The translations under genes were made by a program, and so were the position numbers. Shown here one piece after another: positions 17,368 through 26,816 of a stretch of DNA of 64,000 nt. Under the pieces are notes generated by a model, which searched no databases, was not told where the DNA came from, and worked only from the letters and a program-made list of their open reading frames with translations. The DNA is from Alkalicoccobacillus gibsonii (GTDB lineage: Bacteria; Bacillota; Bacilli; Bacillales; Bacillaceae_D), in contig NZ_JAEUZA010000001.1 in NCBI RefSeq assembly GCF_016798245.1, positions 1,038,221-1,102,220 on the forward strand. The letters are read 5' to 3'. How positions within the stretch are numbered: position 1 is the first letter of the stretch; every line of letters begins with the position of its first letter.

Positions 17368-18189
17368 TTATCGTTTTAAACTAAGAAGCTCTTGTAAAAT
17401 TTCATCGGAAGTTGTGATGATTTTTGAATTTGATTGGAATCCACGTTGAGCAACAATCATTTCTGTAAACTCTTCTGAAAGGTCGACGTTTGACATTTCA
17501 AGAGAAGAAGAGTTTATCGCACCCGTTCCATTTGCACCTGGTGCACCAATGGCCGATGGTTGACCAGAGTTAGCAGTAGGGATAAACAAGTTTCCACCAA
17601 CCTTAGATAAACCACTCGTATTTGAAAATTTCACTAAACCAATCTGTCTTTCAGTTATTGCCACATCTTCATTAGAGCCGACGATGTTGATTGAACCATC
17701 CTTACCAATCGAAAAGCTTGCAATATCATTAAGATCTCCACCAACCATATCGATTACGCTAATGGTTGCATTATCACTACCTAATACACGATAGCCTTCT
17801 GCAGTAACTAAAAATCCCTCTTCGTCTAAGTAAAAGTTACCTGAACGTGTGTAAAAATTTTGATCCCCATCTGTTACCGCGAAGTATCCATCTCCTTCAA
17901 TGGCTAAATCCAATGAACGACCGGTAAACTGGCTTGTTGCCCCCTCATGAATCGTATCAATGGATCCTAGTGTTGAACCTGCCCCTACTTGTTTGGAGTT
18001 AATACCGCCACGTCCACCATCCTGAGCAGCCGTTGCTCCTGCTAGCTGTTGACTGACTAGATCCTGGAATGTCACACGACTTTTCTTAAAGCCGTATGTA
18101 TTTACGTTTGCGATGTTGTTACCAATTACGTCAAGTTTCGTTTGAAAGTTTTTCATACCGGAAATTCCTGAATACATCGATTTAATCAT
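17368..18189 (-). CDS. flgE: Flagellar hook protein FlgE (FlgG-like short form)
   Basis: A 273-residue rod/hook-family protein. N-terminal LDVIGNNIANVNTYGFKKSR and C-terminal LSEEFTEMIVAQRGFQSNSK are the paired helical segments that form the D0 coiled coil. In Bacillus this gene, placed after flgD and fliK, encodes the short hook protein FlgE (formerly called flgG in B. subtilis). ATG with AAGGAGCG upstream. Confidence 0.92.
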   Translation of the reverse strand: MIKSMYSGISGMKNFQTKLDVIGNNIANVNTYGFKKSRVTFQDLVSQQLAGATAAQDGGRGGINSKQVGAGSTLGSIDTIHEGATSQFTGRSLDLAIEGDGYFAVTDGDQNFYTRSGNFYLDEEGFLVTAEGYRVLGSDNATISVIDMVGGDLNDIASFSIGKDGSINIVGSNEDVAITERQIGLVKFSNTSGLSKVGGNLFIPTANSGQPSAIGAPGANGTGAINSSSLEMSNVDLSEEFTEMIVAQRGFQSNSKIITTSDEILQELLSLKR

Positions 18190-18259
18190 CTACATTCGCT
18201 CCTTTTATTAACTGCTTCAATCACTCCACAGTTATGTGGCATCCCTTTGTGGGTCCTGC

Positions 18260-18640
18260 CTAAAATGATGAATCTAAAAGAATGGTTCCATTAATATTTG
18301 TAAATATATGACTTGCAGCTTCATTGCGATTAAGTGCTGTTATAATGGTTTGACTTTTGGTATTAGCTACGAGCGCGGCGTCTTTTGTTACAACTAACGC
18401 GTCCGTAATGCCCTTTTGACTTGCTTCTTTTAGTTTTTCAGAGATAACGTTCCATTCAGATTGATTCATTTGAATTCCCCGTTGATGAAGTCGTTCATTG
18501 GCATGCTTGCTAATCGTAATTTTTTGTTGCTCGCTTTTTAGCATTTGACCAAACGATTCATTCGATTGTTGATGGACTTTTGCATTTAATGAAGCTTGTG
18601 CTCTGTAACCTGGTTTAATATGAAGCGTTGGATCAATCAT
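18260..18640 (-). CDS. Flagellar operon protein (TIGR02530/DUF3766 family)
   Basis: A 126-residue cytoplasmic protein resembling the small 'flagellar operon protein' family seen between flgD and flgE in many Firmicutes; its biochemical role is unknown to me. Visible hallmarks are HANERLHQRGIQMNQSEWN and a C-terminal NRNEAASHIFTNINGTILLD. The start overlaps the flgD stop by 4 bases, so it is made in step with the hook cap protein. A function as hook-assembly chaperone is only a guess. Confidence 0.85.
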   Translation of the reverse strand: MIDPTLHIKPGYRAQASLNAKVHQQSNESFGQMLKSEQQKITISKHANERLHQRGIQMNQSEWNVISEKLKEASQKGITDALVVTKDAALVANTKSQTIITALNRNEAASHIFTNINGTILLDSSF

Positions 18641-19098
18641 TCACCTTGATCCTTAATGCCCTGAGCAATTCCTACGATTTGTTTTTCTAAGATCCATGTA
18701 CCATCATCTAAACCAATTTGAAGAACTCGGTCTCGGTCGTATTTTACAGACGTAACCTTCGCCGTCTTTTGTTCTCCTTCAACCGATGTGGAATCAGCGA
18801 TCTCATACGTAATTTCTTTATCAATTAATTCACTATACTGCAACAGCGTTTGTTTTGATTGAGATTGAACAAAAGATTCTAATGTTTTGTTCATGTTTGT
18901 CATTTGTTCTAGTGATGAGAAGGTTGCCATCTGCGCAATAAATTCTCGGTCGTCAACTGGATTACTTGGATCTTGGTTTTGTAATTGAATTAAAAGTAGT
19001 TTTAAAAAATCATCCTTACCTAAGCTATCTCCACTTCGGACAGCTTGAGAAGGTTTTGGTAACGAATAATCGTTTGAAATAGATGTCATCGTATTCAC
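18637..19098 (-). CDS. flgD: Hook capping protein FlgD
   Basis: A 153-residue short FlgD. The conserved N-terminal block GKDDFLKLLLIQLQNQDPSN followed by DDREFIAQMATFSSLEQM is diagnostic. The C-terminal FLN-like region of enterobacterial FlgD is largely missing, as usual in Bacillus. It caps the growing hook and directs FlgE assembly. It follows fliK by 12 bases. Confidence 0.95.
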   Translation of the reverse strand: MNTMTSISNDYSLPKPSQAVRSGDSLGKDDFLKLLLIQLQNQDPSNPVDDREFIAQMATFSSLEQMTNMNKTLESFVQSQSKQTLLQYSELIDKEITYEIADSTSVEGEQKTAKVTSVKYDRDRVLQIGLDDGTWILEKQIVGIAQGIKDQGE

Positions 19099-19110
19099 CT
19101 ACCATTCTTG

Positions 19111-20685
19111 TTATGAAAACAAACCTTCTAATAATGATTTAAACGAAAAGCTTGTCTCAGCTCGTGAATTTTGTTCATTTTCTTGATGTTCCTGTTGATC
19201 TCTCTGTTCTTGTTCATGTTGTTGCTGCTGATCCTTATTCACAAACTCTTCTACATCAATTTGATCAAACGTGACATTTTGAGAATGAAGCGCTTGTCTT
19301 AATTGTGGCAAGCTTCGTTCCACTAAATCTTTAGTCGCACTTGATTCTGCAATAATTTGTGCCGCGAGCTTCTGACCATTTTGAATCACTTGAATCTGTA
19401 ACTTTCCTAGATGTTCAGGAAAAAGTCTTAATGTTAACGTTGTTTGTCCATCTGATCGTAGATTCATTGAGCCTTGTTGCAGAATCCGTTGTAGTGTTTT
19501 AACAAACCGTCTTTCTTCTGTTTGTCCTTCGGCTTTCAACACTTCTGATGGCTGTAGTACTCGATCAGAGGCATGTACAGTTTTATCTGGTAAAACAAGA
19601 CTCTCGTTCATTACGGACGGCTTATTTGATTCATTTTTCACAGATCCATTGAGAGTATGTTGCGCCACCGCTTGATTTGGATTTAGAGTTTCAGCTTTTT
19701 CAACTTTTGATTCAGTGAACACTGATTTAAAAGGATCCTCCATCGCTTTTTGTGATGTTTTATCTCCTTTTAATTGCAATAGCAACCTTTCAAGCTCTTC
19801 TGAGGACTCTAATTCAGTGGGTGTGACCTCATCCATGACCAGCGTCTTGCTAGCAGTTGGACGTACAATCTCTTTAATCGTAGTTATTAATTGTTTAAGT
19901 GTAGTTCGATTCTTTGAATGGAAAAAGGTTTCTACTTGTTGTTCCACTTGTTGAACAAGTTCAGCATTTTGTGATAAAAGAATTTGTCCAGGCACATTCT
20001 CACTTACTTTAATGGCATCTAGCAGACGTTCTATTGTTTGATCTTCAATCGATTGCTTATCTTGAAACTGGTAAGCTTGCATGACTGAGACAGGCATTCT
20101 ATAAACGGTTGATTGCCTATTCATTTGAGTTTTTTCTTCTAATGAAGAATCTTTTATTTTTGATTCATCTGTCAAAGAACGATTCTCTTTTTCCGTCCCA
20201 ATAACCATTTTACTTTGGTCATTAGATGTGGACTCATTTCTACTCGCTTCAGGTTTCAGCTCTATTTGGTTCACGTTGCTTCTTGGAATCATTACTGGAT
20301 CATTTGTTGTTTCATTTGATAACGATTCATCCTGAGTGGTAGATAAAACATGCAAGATCAAGCTCGTTAACTCTTCTGGGTCAAAGTGTTCAGCTAATTC
20401 GTGTGCCTCAGCATTTAAAAAAGGTACTAGTGCTTCTTCAATCTCAACATCATCATGTTCTTTGTGTTTAATTGATTCAGATTCAACTGGTTCTTTAAGT
20501 GGCGGTTCTGTATGTGTCTCTTCAAGCTGTAAAAGTACATCTGAAAAGGATGGTAAGAATGAATCGTCAGAGTGTGGTGCTTCAACAGCCGTTGATTCAC
20601 TTCCATAGCTTGTGCTTTGAGACCTAACTTGAGAACCAACCCCCACAAAACCTTTTACACTTTGAAATGGTATAAACTGATTCAC
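19111..20685 (-). CDS. fliK: Flagellar hook-length control protein FliK
   Basis: About 524 residues, very low in hydrophobics, acidic and Ser/Thr/Gln-rich over most of its length. The conserved C-terminal Flg_hook domain (about 395-480) contains LRLFPEHLGKLQIQVIQNGQ and a run of helices, followed by a Gln/Glu-rich tail. It measures the hook and triggers the FlhB substrate switch. The GTG at 20685 is 5 bases after GGGAGGTG and is preferred over a TTG at 20703. Confidence 0.92.
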   Translation of the reverse strand: MNQFIPFQSVKGFVGVGSQVRSQSTSYGSESTAVEAPHSDDSFLPSFSDVLLQLEETHTEPPLKEPVESESIKHKEHDDVEIEEALVPFLNAEAHELAEHFDPEELTSLILHVLSTTQDESLSNETTNDPVMIPRSNVNQIELKPEASRNESTSNDQSKMVIGTEKENRSLTDESKIKDSSLEEKTQMNRQSTVYRMPVSVMQAYQFQDKQSIEDQTIERLLDAIKVSENVPGQILLSQNAELVQQVEQQVETFFHSKNRTTLKQLITTIKEIVRPTASKTLVMDEVTPTELESSEELERLLLQLKGDKTSQKAMEDPFKSVFTESKVEKAETLNPNQAVAQHTLNGSVKNESNKPSVMNESLVLPDKTVHASDRVLQPSEVLKAEGQTEERRFVKTLQRILQQGSMNLRSDGQTTLTLRLFPEHLGKLQIQVIQNGQKLAAQIIAESSATKDLVERSLPQLRQALHSQNVTFDQIDVEEFVNKDQQQQHEQEQRDQQEHQENEQNSRAETSFSFKSLLEGLFS

Positions 20686-20699
20686 GTTTTCACCTCCCT

Positions 20700-21287
20700 T
20701 CAATTCACCTCATCAGACCAGGCACGTACGACATCAGCGGCAAGGGGCGCTTCCATTTTGGCTAAAATGGCAGACCTAGTTTCTGTTTTCACGTCTTTAA
20801 GTTGGGTGAGAATCTCATCAACTGTTAATTCGTTTAAGATGGCCGCAGCAGCTTTAGCTGACATTTGTTCGTAGGTTTTTGCAAGCTGCTTGTTACGCTC
20901 CGCTACCGTCATATCGGTTGTCTCAATAGTAGTGCTTTCTTCAGCTTCAGCTGCATTTGCTTGAGCTTGATCTAATTGTTCCTGAGTATCCTCTAACCTT
21001 TGAGTGGCTTCTTCTAGTTGGCTTTTTGTTTGCTCAAGCTCCACTTGTAAGCTTGAATTCTCTGCTCTTAAATCATTGGGTGTTTCCGTAGAAGGGACTT
21101 CTTCTTCAGAAACAAGAGATGAAAGAACTGGTACATCTTGTGCCCATTGTTTACTACTTCCTAGTACATCAAAACCAAATAAAGGAGCAACAAAAAATAG
21201 AACAAGTAAGCAAACAACGATGAGAGGCAATACAACAGCGAGCAACATCGTTTTCAAGCCACTACTTCTCTTATCTTCTTTTGTCAT
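20700..21287 (-). CDS. MotE/MgtE-N-like flagellar protein (YlxF)
   Basis: A 195-residue protein: cytoplasmic N-terminus, a membrane helix at about residues 13-36, a long coiled coil (about 70-120, rich in Glu/Gln), and a C-terminal MgtE N-like domain (YEQMSAKAAAAILNELTVDEI). It matches B. subtilis YlxF at the same place between fliJ and fliK. Family members stabilise stator or export components in other bacteria; its role in Bacillus is not established. Confidence 0.88.
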   Translation of the reverse strand: MTKEDKRSSGLKTMLLAVVLPLIVVCLLVLFFVAPLFGFDVLGSSKQWAQDVPVLSSLVSEEEVPSTETPNDLRAENSSLQVELEQTKSQLEEATQRLEDTQEQLDQAQANAAEAEESTTIETTDMTVAERNKQLAKTYEQMSAKAAAAILNELTVDEILTQLKDVKTETRSAILAKMEAPLAADVVRAWSDEVN

Positions 21288-21299
21288 GTTTTCACCCTC

Positions 21300-21737
21300 T
21301 TACTGTCTGACAAATCGTTGCACTGAAATTTCATCCATACTTACCTGTTCCAAACGATTTTCCTCTACCACAAATTGCATTCGTTTCTTTTCACGGATCT
21401 TCTCATGCTTTTTGTGTTCAAATGAGGCATCTAGAAGTAATTGATGCTTCTCTTCCATTTTGGCTCTAGCAAGCTGTGTTCGTTTTTGTTGCTTCACAAT
21501 CGCTTCTTGGAGAAATAACATACTGGCTTGCATGGATTGAATATCGAGAACGGAAACCAAGCTTGATAGTTTTGCACGTGCATCTTCCTCAAGTGCTTCT
21601 TTCCGTTTGAGTAAATGGTATAGCTCTGTCGCGACCTCTTCAAAGGTTTTTACAGCACTTGAATAAACGTTCTCAGCTTCTTCCTTTTCTCGCTCTTTTA
21701 AATCCATTAGTTTCTGTAAGGAATAGCGAAACTGCAA
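21300..21737 (-). CDS. fliJ: Flagellar export chaperone FliJ
   Basis: A 145-residue, nearly all-helical coiled-coil protein that forms the stalk of the FliH-FliI-FliJ export ATPase, like the gamma subunit of F1. The TTG at 21737 lies 8 bases after AAGGAGG and gives (M)QFRYSLQKLMDLKE, aligned with B. subtilis FliJ; a longer upstream reading is not needed. It overlaps no neighbour and follows fliI directly. Confidence 0.9.
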   Translation of the reverse strand: MQFRYSLQKLMDLKEREKEEAENVYSSAVKTFEEVATELYHLLKRKEALEEDARAKLSSLVSVLDIQSMQASMLFLQEAIVKQQKRTQLARAKMEEKHQLLLDASFEHKKHEKIREKKRMQFVVEENRLEQVSMDEISVQRFVRQ

Positions 21738-21750
21738 GGTAGGAACCTCC

Positions 21751-23055
21751 TTAGAATCGATCAACTAATTGTCGTTCTGTTTCTTCAAATGTGACTTGTT
21801 CATTTGTCGCTTGCTTAATGAAAGCTACAATATCAGGATGTGCGGCCACTGCTTCATCGAGCTTTGCATTAGATCCTCTTTTGTACGCCCCAATTGAGAT
21901 TAAATCTTCTGCATCTGTATAAATTGATAACAATTCGCGTAACGTAGCAGCCGCGGTTTTATGTTGAGTAGATACAATGTCACTCATCACGCGCGACACA
22001 CTCTTTAATACATGAATGGCAGGAAATTGACCCTTGTTCGCTAATTGACGATCTAAAACGAGATGTCCGTCGAGGATTCCGCGAACAGCGTCAGCAATCG
22101 GTTCGTTCATATCATCTCCGTCTACTAGCACAGTGTAAAAAGCTGTAATACTACCGTGCTCATTCGTTCCTGAACGCTCTAAGAGCTTCGGAAGCATAGC
22201 GAATACTGAAGGTGGATACCCTTTTGTTGTTGGTGGTTCACCAATTGCAAGTCCTATTTCACGCTGAGCCATTGCAAATCGTGTGACCGAATCCATCATT
22301 AAATTGACGCTGAGCCCCTGGTCTCTGAAATACTCAGCCACTGCTGTTGCAGTCATTGCGCCTTTTACTCGCATGAGGGCCGGTTGATCAGAGGTTACGA
22401 CGAGAAGGACCGTTTTTTTCATCCCTTCTTCACCTAAATCACGCTCAACAAAGTCTCGCACCTCGCGTCCACGCTCTCCAATAAGAGCAATCACATTCAC
22501 ATCCGCAGTGGAGTATTTCGCGATCATTGCTAGTAAAGTACTTTTTCCAACACCACTTCCTGCAAAAATCCCCATTCGTTGACCTTTACCAACACTAAAC
22601 AATCCATCAATTACACGTACACCAAGTCCTAAACGCTCAGTAATTCGAGGGCGTTGTAACGGGTTTGGTGGAGACTGCTCGGCAGGAACCCATGCCACTG
22701 GCTCTTTCATGCTTGAAGTTGTTAAAGGTTGACCAACTGCATCAATAATTTGACCGATTAAGCTCGGTCCTACTGGGACGCTTAACGATTTTTCTGTGCA
22801 CTCAACTAAATTACCTGGCGCAATTTCCACCGTATCTGAGAATGGCATTAATAACACATTGTTTTCTTTAAACCCGACAACCTCTGCTTGGATTCTCCCA
22901 ATCCCATTCCTTCCGGAGTGAATAAAGCAAATGTCACCTACAGCAGCGATCGGTCCAGTAGATTCAATAGTTAAACCAACGACTCGTGTGACCTTGCCAT
23001 ACCACTTTCTCGTCGACATCGTTGAAAGTGAATCAACTAGCGCTTGACTGATCAT
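21751..23055 (-). CDS. fliI: Flagellar export ATPase FliI
   Basis: A 434-residue F1-beta-like ATPase. Walker A is GSGVGKSTLL (about residue 164), Walker B LMMDSVTRFA, with the GERGREVRDF motif between them. It energises flagellar protein export with FliH and FliJ. Start ATG with GAGGG upstream, overlapping the fliH end by 23 bases. Confidence 0.96.
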   Translation of the reverse strand: MISQALVDSLSTMSTRKWYGKVTRVVGLTIESTGPIAAVGDICFIHSGRNGIGRIQAEVVGFKENNVLLMPFSDTVEIAPGNLVECTEKSLSVPVGPSLIGQIIDAVGQPLTTSSMKEPVAWVPAEQSPPNPLQRPRITERLGLGVRVIDGLFSVGKGQRMGIFAGSGVGKSTLLAMIAKYSTADVNVIALIGERGREVRDFVERDLGEEGMKKTVLLVVTSDQPALMRVKGAMTATAVAEYFRDQGLSVNLMMDSVTRFAMAQREIGLAIGEPPTTKGYPPSVFAMLPKLLERSGTNEHGSITAFYTVLVDGDDMNEPIADAVRGILDGHLVLDRQLANKGQFPAIHVLKSVSRVMSDIVSTQHKTAAATLRELLSIYTDAEDLISIGAYKRGSNAKLDEAVAAHPDIVAFIKQATNEQVTFEETERQLVDRF

Positions 23056-23827
23056 GACTAGTTCCCTCTTGATGTTTTAATAATTGTCCTTTTAAAGCTT
23101 CTAGTTGATGATCAATTGAGGTGTTTAATCTTCCTTGTTTTGTCTCAATTCTACAAGCATCCTCTTCTAGCGTGAGATCTGGGACAATCAGAAGATCGCC
23201 GTCTGGCGGTAAAACAACAAGAAGCTCTTGCTTTTGATTTACAACCTTTTCGTACCAGGTTGGATGAACAAAAAGCTGGATGTCATTATGATCTCTGGCT
23301 TCAAGTACTTGACCTTTTAGAAATTGAAGAACCGTTTGATCGGAAGTAACTTCCTTACCCAATATTTTCTCTGCAATGGCACAAGCAAGCTGAATCATTT
23401 CGGGTTCAGCATCCTTCAACTTCTGTTCTTTCTCACGCTGTGCTTGATCAATCACAGCCTGCGCCTCAATAATTTTGTCGCTATAGGTTGCCCAAGCAGC
23501 TTGCTCGCCTTCTTGATAACCCGCTTCATAGCCTTTTGTCCGGTTTTCTTCAAACAGTTGTTCTGCCTGAAGCGCCATTTCTTTTTCTTTTCGTTCAAAT
23601 AATTCTGTTAGTTGTTCTGATTGTTGTTCTGCCCGAGCCATCATATCTTGTGCTTGATTTTCCATTTCAATGAGGCGATTTTCGGCAATTTGTTGAGCTA
23701 ATTCAACCTCATCAAGCGCTGAATCGGCTTCTGTCCAATTGTCAGTTCTATTCCATAATGGTTTAATTGCGATACTCCGCTTCGTTTGAAGTGACGCATC
23801 TGCTTTAGATTTAATGATCCTAGACAA
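23033..23827 (-). CDS. fliH: Flagellar export ATPase regulator FliH
   Basis: About 264 residues, Glu/Gln-rich with a central coiled coil (about residues 40-140) and a C-terminal FliH/V-ATPase-E-like domain. It contains GYEAGYQEGEQAAW, a glycine-repeat pattern typical of FliH. It holds FliI inactive and docks it to the C-ring. The ATG at 23836 directly abuts a GGAGGAG site, whereas the TTG at 23827 is 9 bases from it and is preferred, though not certain. Confidence 0.88.
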   Translation of the reverse strand: MSRIIKSKADASLQTKRSIAIKPLWNRTDNWTEADSALDEVELAQQIAENRLIEMENQAQDMMARAEQQSEQLTELFERKEKEMALQAEQLFEENRTKGYEAGYQEGEQAAWATYSDKIIEAQAVIDQAQREKEQKLKDAEPEMIQLACAIAEKILGKEVTSDQTVLQFLKGQVLEARDHNDIQLFVHPTWYEKVVNQKQELLVVLPPDGDLLIVPDLTLEEDACRIETKQGRLNTSIDHQLEALKGQLLKHQEGTSHDQSSAS

Positions 23828-24836
23828 GAACGTCATCTCCTCCGCCTCTGGCGACCACTATTTCTCCGGATTCTTCTAACTTACGGATGACAGCTACGAT
23901 GCGAGATTGTGCTTCTTCAACATCACGCAACCTGACAGGTCCCTTGTATTCCATTTCGTCTCGGAAAGCATCTGCCATACGTTGAGACATATTGCCGAAA
24001 ACAATGTCTTTTACTTCTTCGCTCGCTACTTTTAGCGACAACTGTAAATCTTCATTTTCCACATCGCGAATGATTCGTTGAATTGAACGATTATCAAGCG
24101 TAACAATGTCCTCAAAGACAAACATTCTCTTTTTAATTTCTTCAGCTAATTCAGGATCTTGAATTTCAAGGGCATCTAAGATTGTACGTTCTGTTGAGCG
24201 ATCTACTCCATTTAATACTTCGACGACTGCTTCGACGCCTCCAGCCTCGGTGTAGTCCTGAGTCACGGATTGTGAAAGCTTCTCCTCCAGAATCATTTCC
24301 ACCTGGCTCACAATTTCAGGAGACGTGCTATCCATAATAGCAATTCTTCGTGCAACATCCGCTTGCACTTCTTGAGGAAGTTCGGATAGAATTTGTCCTG
24401 CCTGTGCCGAATCTAAATAAGACAAGATTAATGCAATCGTCTGCGGATGCTCATGTTGGATAAAATTCAGGATCTGGTTTGGATCAGCTTTCCGCGCAAA
24501 ATCAAACGGTCTAACTTGTAGCGTTGACGTTAGACGATTGATAATTTGCATCGCGTTCTCTTCACCAAGCGCTTTTTCTAAAATGCTTTTGGCATAACCG
24601 ATTCCACCTTGAGAGATATAGTCTTGAGCCATCACGATATGATGAAACTGTTCAAGCACCTCATCCTTCACTGAGCTTTCTACTTTACGAATGTTTGAGA
24701 TTTCCAAGGAAAGCTGTTCAATTTCTTCTTCAGTTAAATGCTTATATATTTGAGCTGAGACGTCTGGCCCAAGAGAGATGAGTAAAACAGCTGCTTTTTG
24801 TCTGCCTGTTAATTCTTTGTTTGAAGCTCTAGCCAC
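23820..24836 (-). CDS. fliG: Flagellar motor switch protein FliG
   Basis: A 338-residue switch protein with ARM-like middle domain and the EHPQTIALILSYL motif, plus a C-terminal torque domain (residues about 200-335) rich in alternating charges (RSIQRIIRDVENEDLQ). It links the MS ring to the C-ring and contacts the stator. GTG start at 24836 after GAGGAGG. Confidence 0.97.
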   Translation of the reverse strand: MARASNKELTGRQKAAVLLISLGPDVSAQIYKHLTEEEIEQLSLEISNIRKVESSVKDEVLEQFHHIVMAQDYISQGGIGYAKSILEKALGEENAMQIINRLTSTLQVRPFDFARKADPNQILNFIQHEHPQTIALILSYLDSAQAGQILSELPQEVQADVARRIAIMDSTSPEIVSQVEMILEEKLSQSVTQDYTEAGGVEAVVEVLNGVDRSTERTILDALEIQDPELAEEIKKRMFVFEDIVTLDNRSIQRIIRDVENEDLQLSLKVASEEVKDIVFGNMSQRMADAFRDEMEYKGPVRLRDVEEAQSRIVAVIRKLEESGEIVVARGGGDDVLV

Positions 24837-24850
24837 TTCTCTGCCTCCTC

Positions 24851-26452
24851 TTAATCTTCAGATAACCAAGAACGTAATAGCTTCGAAAATTCTTCCGGTT
24901 TTTCTTTCGCCATATTTTCTAATTGCTTCCGTTTTTCATGAGCAGGTCCACTTCCTTCTACAGGTAAATCAGGTACCTCCTCAGTTGGCAGTGCCACTGA
25001 ATCTAGCGTCATTTCTTCCATTGATTCCTCTATCGCAACTTGTTTTCTATTTCTAGCAAGCATGATAACTAGAACGACGACAACTAGTGCAAGTACGGCA
25101 GCTAAAACATATAACCAGGTTGGAACGCCTTGGCCAGTCTCCGGTGCTACTTCCTCTGCTTTTCCTGCAAATTGATGAGATGTCACTACAATTTTTGAAT
25201 TTATTTCTTCCTGACTTAATGGTTGTCCATCTACTTCAGGTAATGTGGTTCGAACAATTGTCCCTAAGATTTGTTGAATGTCGGCGATTTGCTGGGCTGG
25301 AATAGCGTCCATTCCTTCAGGTGGTTCAAGCATAACCTGTACGCCTACATTCCTTATTTGGTAAGGACTCTCTGTGATTTCACGGTTAATGCGGTTGACC
25401 TCGTTATTAATTCGATCTTCCGTACGCTCCCACTCAGAATTTTCGTTCCCTTCTCCTTCAACAAAGTTAGGAATTCCTTCTCCCGTTCCGGCAGTACCCC
25501 CTTCAGGTACCGAACCTTCACCAGTGTACGCTTCTGATATCCGCTCAACACTTACCGCGATACCTTCCATGTTCTCTTCATCAACTGGTTCGACTAGTTG
25601 CTCCGTTCGGTTTTCTTGAGTAAAGTCAATATCAGTTGTCACTGAGATTAGAACTTTATCTGGACCAATCATTGTTCCGAGCATTTGTTGAAGATTGCGC
25701 GTCATATCCTGCTCTATTTCTTTTTGAATTCCACGCTGCTGTTCAAATGCAGCTAGTGTTGAATCTCCGGCCGATCCAGCATCGTACCCGTATGAGTTAA
25801 AGTTTTGATCTGAGATAACAATATTTTCTATAGGTAAATTAGGTACACTTTTTGATATTAAATGATAGAGTCCTTTAACTCGATCCTGGTCCAGCTGTGT
25901 GCCTAGTTTAAGGTCTAGTACGACAGCTGCCGTTGCCGATTCCTGAGAGGAGTTTAACCACACACTCTCTTCTGGTAAGGTAATGACAACATTCGCATTT
26001 TGAACCCCATCAATGTTTTTAATTAAATTTGCAATTTCTGTTTGCATCGCTGCGCGTTCCATAACTGAAAACTCATTATCGGTCATTCCAAACCCAGAAG
26101 AATCAGAAAAGATGGAGTAATCAATGCTACCACTTTGAGGGAGTCCTTCTGCGGCTAACTCAACTTTTAAAGAATCGACCTGATTGTCTGGAACCTCTAT
26201 TGTCATGCCATCTTTTGATACTCGTGATGGAATCCCTTTTCCATCTAACGTTTCTTTAATTTGTCCTGTTTCTTGTAATGAAAGCTGGCTATAAAGCGGT
26301 ACAAAGTTTTGTTTTGTACTAAAGTATGTAAGCGCCGCAGCCATTAATAGAATGAGAATAAGTCCTGCAACAAGCCAAATCTTCTGCCGAGGCTCTCTCC
26401 CAGTCCAGTAAGTTAGTACTGCATTCTTATATCTTGCGATTGTCTCGTTCAT
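24851..26452 (-). CDS. fliF: Flagellar MS-ring protein FliF
   Basis: About 533 residues with two membrane helices (about 23-42 and 440-463) flanking a large extracytoplasmic region of ring-building motifs. Conserved stretches are VDSLKVELAAEGLPQSGSID and FTQENRTEQLVEP; the extreme C-terminus ends in FSKLLRSWLSED, the FliG-binding segment. ATG at 26452 follows AGGAGG closely; an upstream in-frame GTG overlaps this site. Confidence 0.96.
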   Translation of the reverse strand: MNETIARYKNAVLTYWTGREPRQKIWLVAGLILILLMAAALTYFSTKQNFVPLYSQLSLQETGQIKETLDGKGIPSRVSKDGMTIEVPDNQVDSLKVELAAEGLPQSGSIDYSIFSDSSGFGMTDNEFSVMERAAMQTEIANLIKNIDGVQNANVVITLPEESVWLNSSQESATAAVVLDLKLGTQLDQDRVKGLYHLISKSVPNLPIENIVISDQNFNSYGYDAGSAGDSTLAAFEQQRGIQKEIEQDMTRNLQQMLGTMIGPDKVLISVTTDIDFTQENRTEQLVEPVDEENMEGIAVSVERISEAYTGEGSVPEGGTAGTGEGIPNFVEGEGNENSEWERTEDRINNEVNRINREITESPYQIRNVGVQVMLEPPEGMDAIPAQQIADIQQILGTIVRTTLPEVDGQPLSQEEINSKIVVTSHQFAGKAEEVAPETGQGVPTWLYVLAAVLALVVVVLVIMLARNRKQVAIEESMEEMTLDSVALPTEEVPDLPVEGSGPAHEKRKQLENMAKEKPEEFSKLLRSWLSED

Positions 26453-26499
26453 GCGACCTCCTGGCACCCCTGCAAACGTATTTCATTCAACGATAGAGA

Positions 26500-26805
26500 T
26501 TAAACTTGCATTCTCATAATTTCCTGATAGGCTTCAACCATTTTATTGCGAATTTCAATGGTTGCTTGAAGGGATACAGATGCCTTTTGACCCGTGATCA
26601 TGACATCATGTAATTCAATTGGCTTCCCTAAAGCAAGAGCTTCTGTTTTTTGGCTTGATTCATTTTGTAGTGTATTAACCTCTGAAAGTGCATTGCCAAG
26701 TAACGCCTTGAAACTCTCTTGAGCTTCTCCTGATGAGATCGTCTCTGCTTGTCGTTTTACTGCTTGTCCAGCTTGCAATGGACTCTGAATCGCATTCAAT
26801 TCCAA
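26500..26805 (-). CDS. fliE: Flagellar hook-basal body protein FliE
   Basis: A 101-residue MS-ring/rod adapter. The C-terminal half LHDVMITGQKASVSLQATIE followed by IRNKMVEAYQEIMRMQV is diagnostic of FliE. TTG start after AGGAGGGG. Order flgB-flgC-fliE-fliF is standard. Confidence 0.95.
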   Translation of the reverse strand: MELNAIQSPLQAGQAVKRQAETISSGEAQESFKALLGNALSEVNTLQNESSQKTEALALGKPIELHDVMITGQKASVSLQATIEIRNKMVEAYQEIMRMQV

Positions 26806-26816
26806 CTAAACCCCTC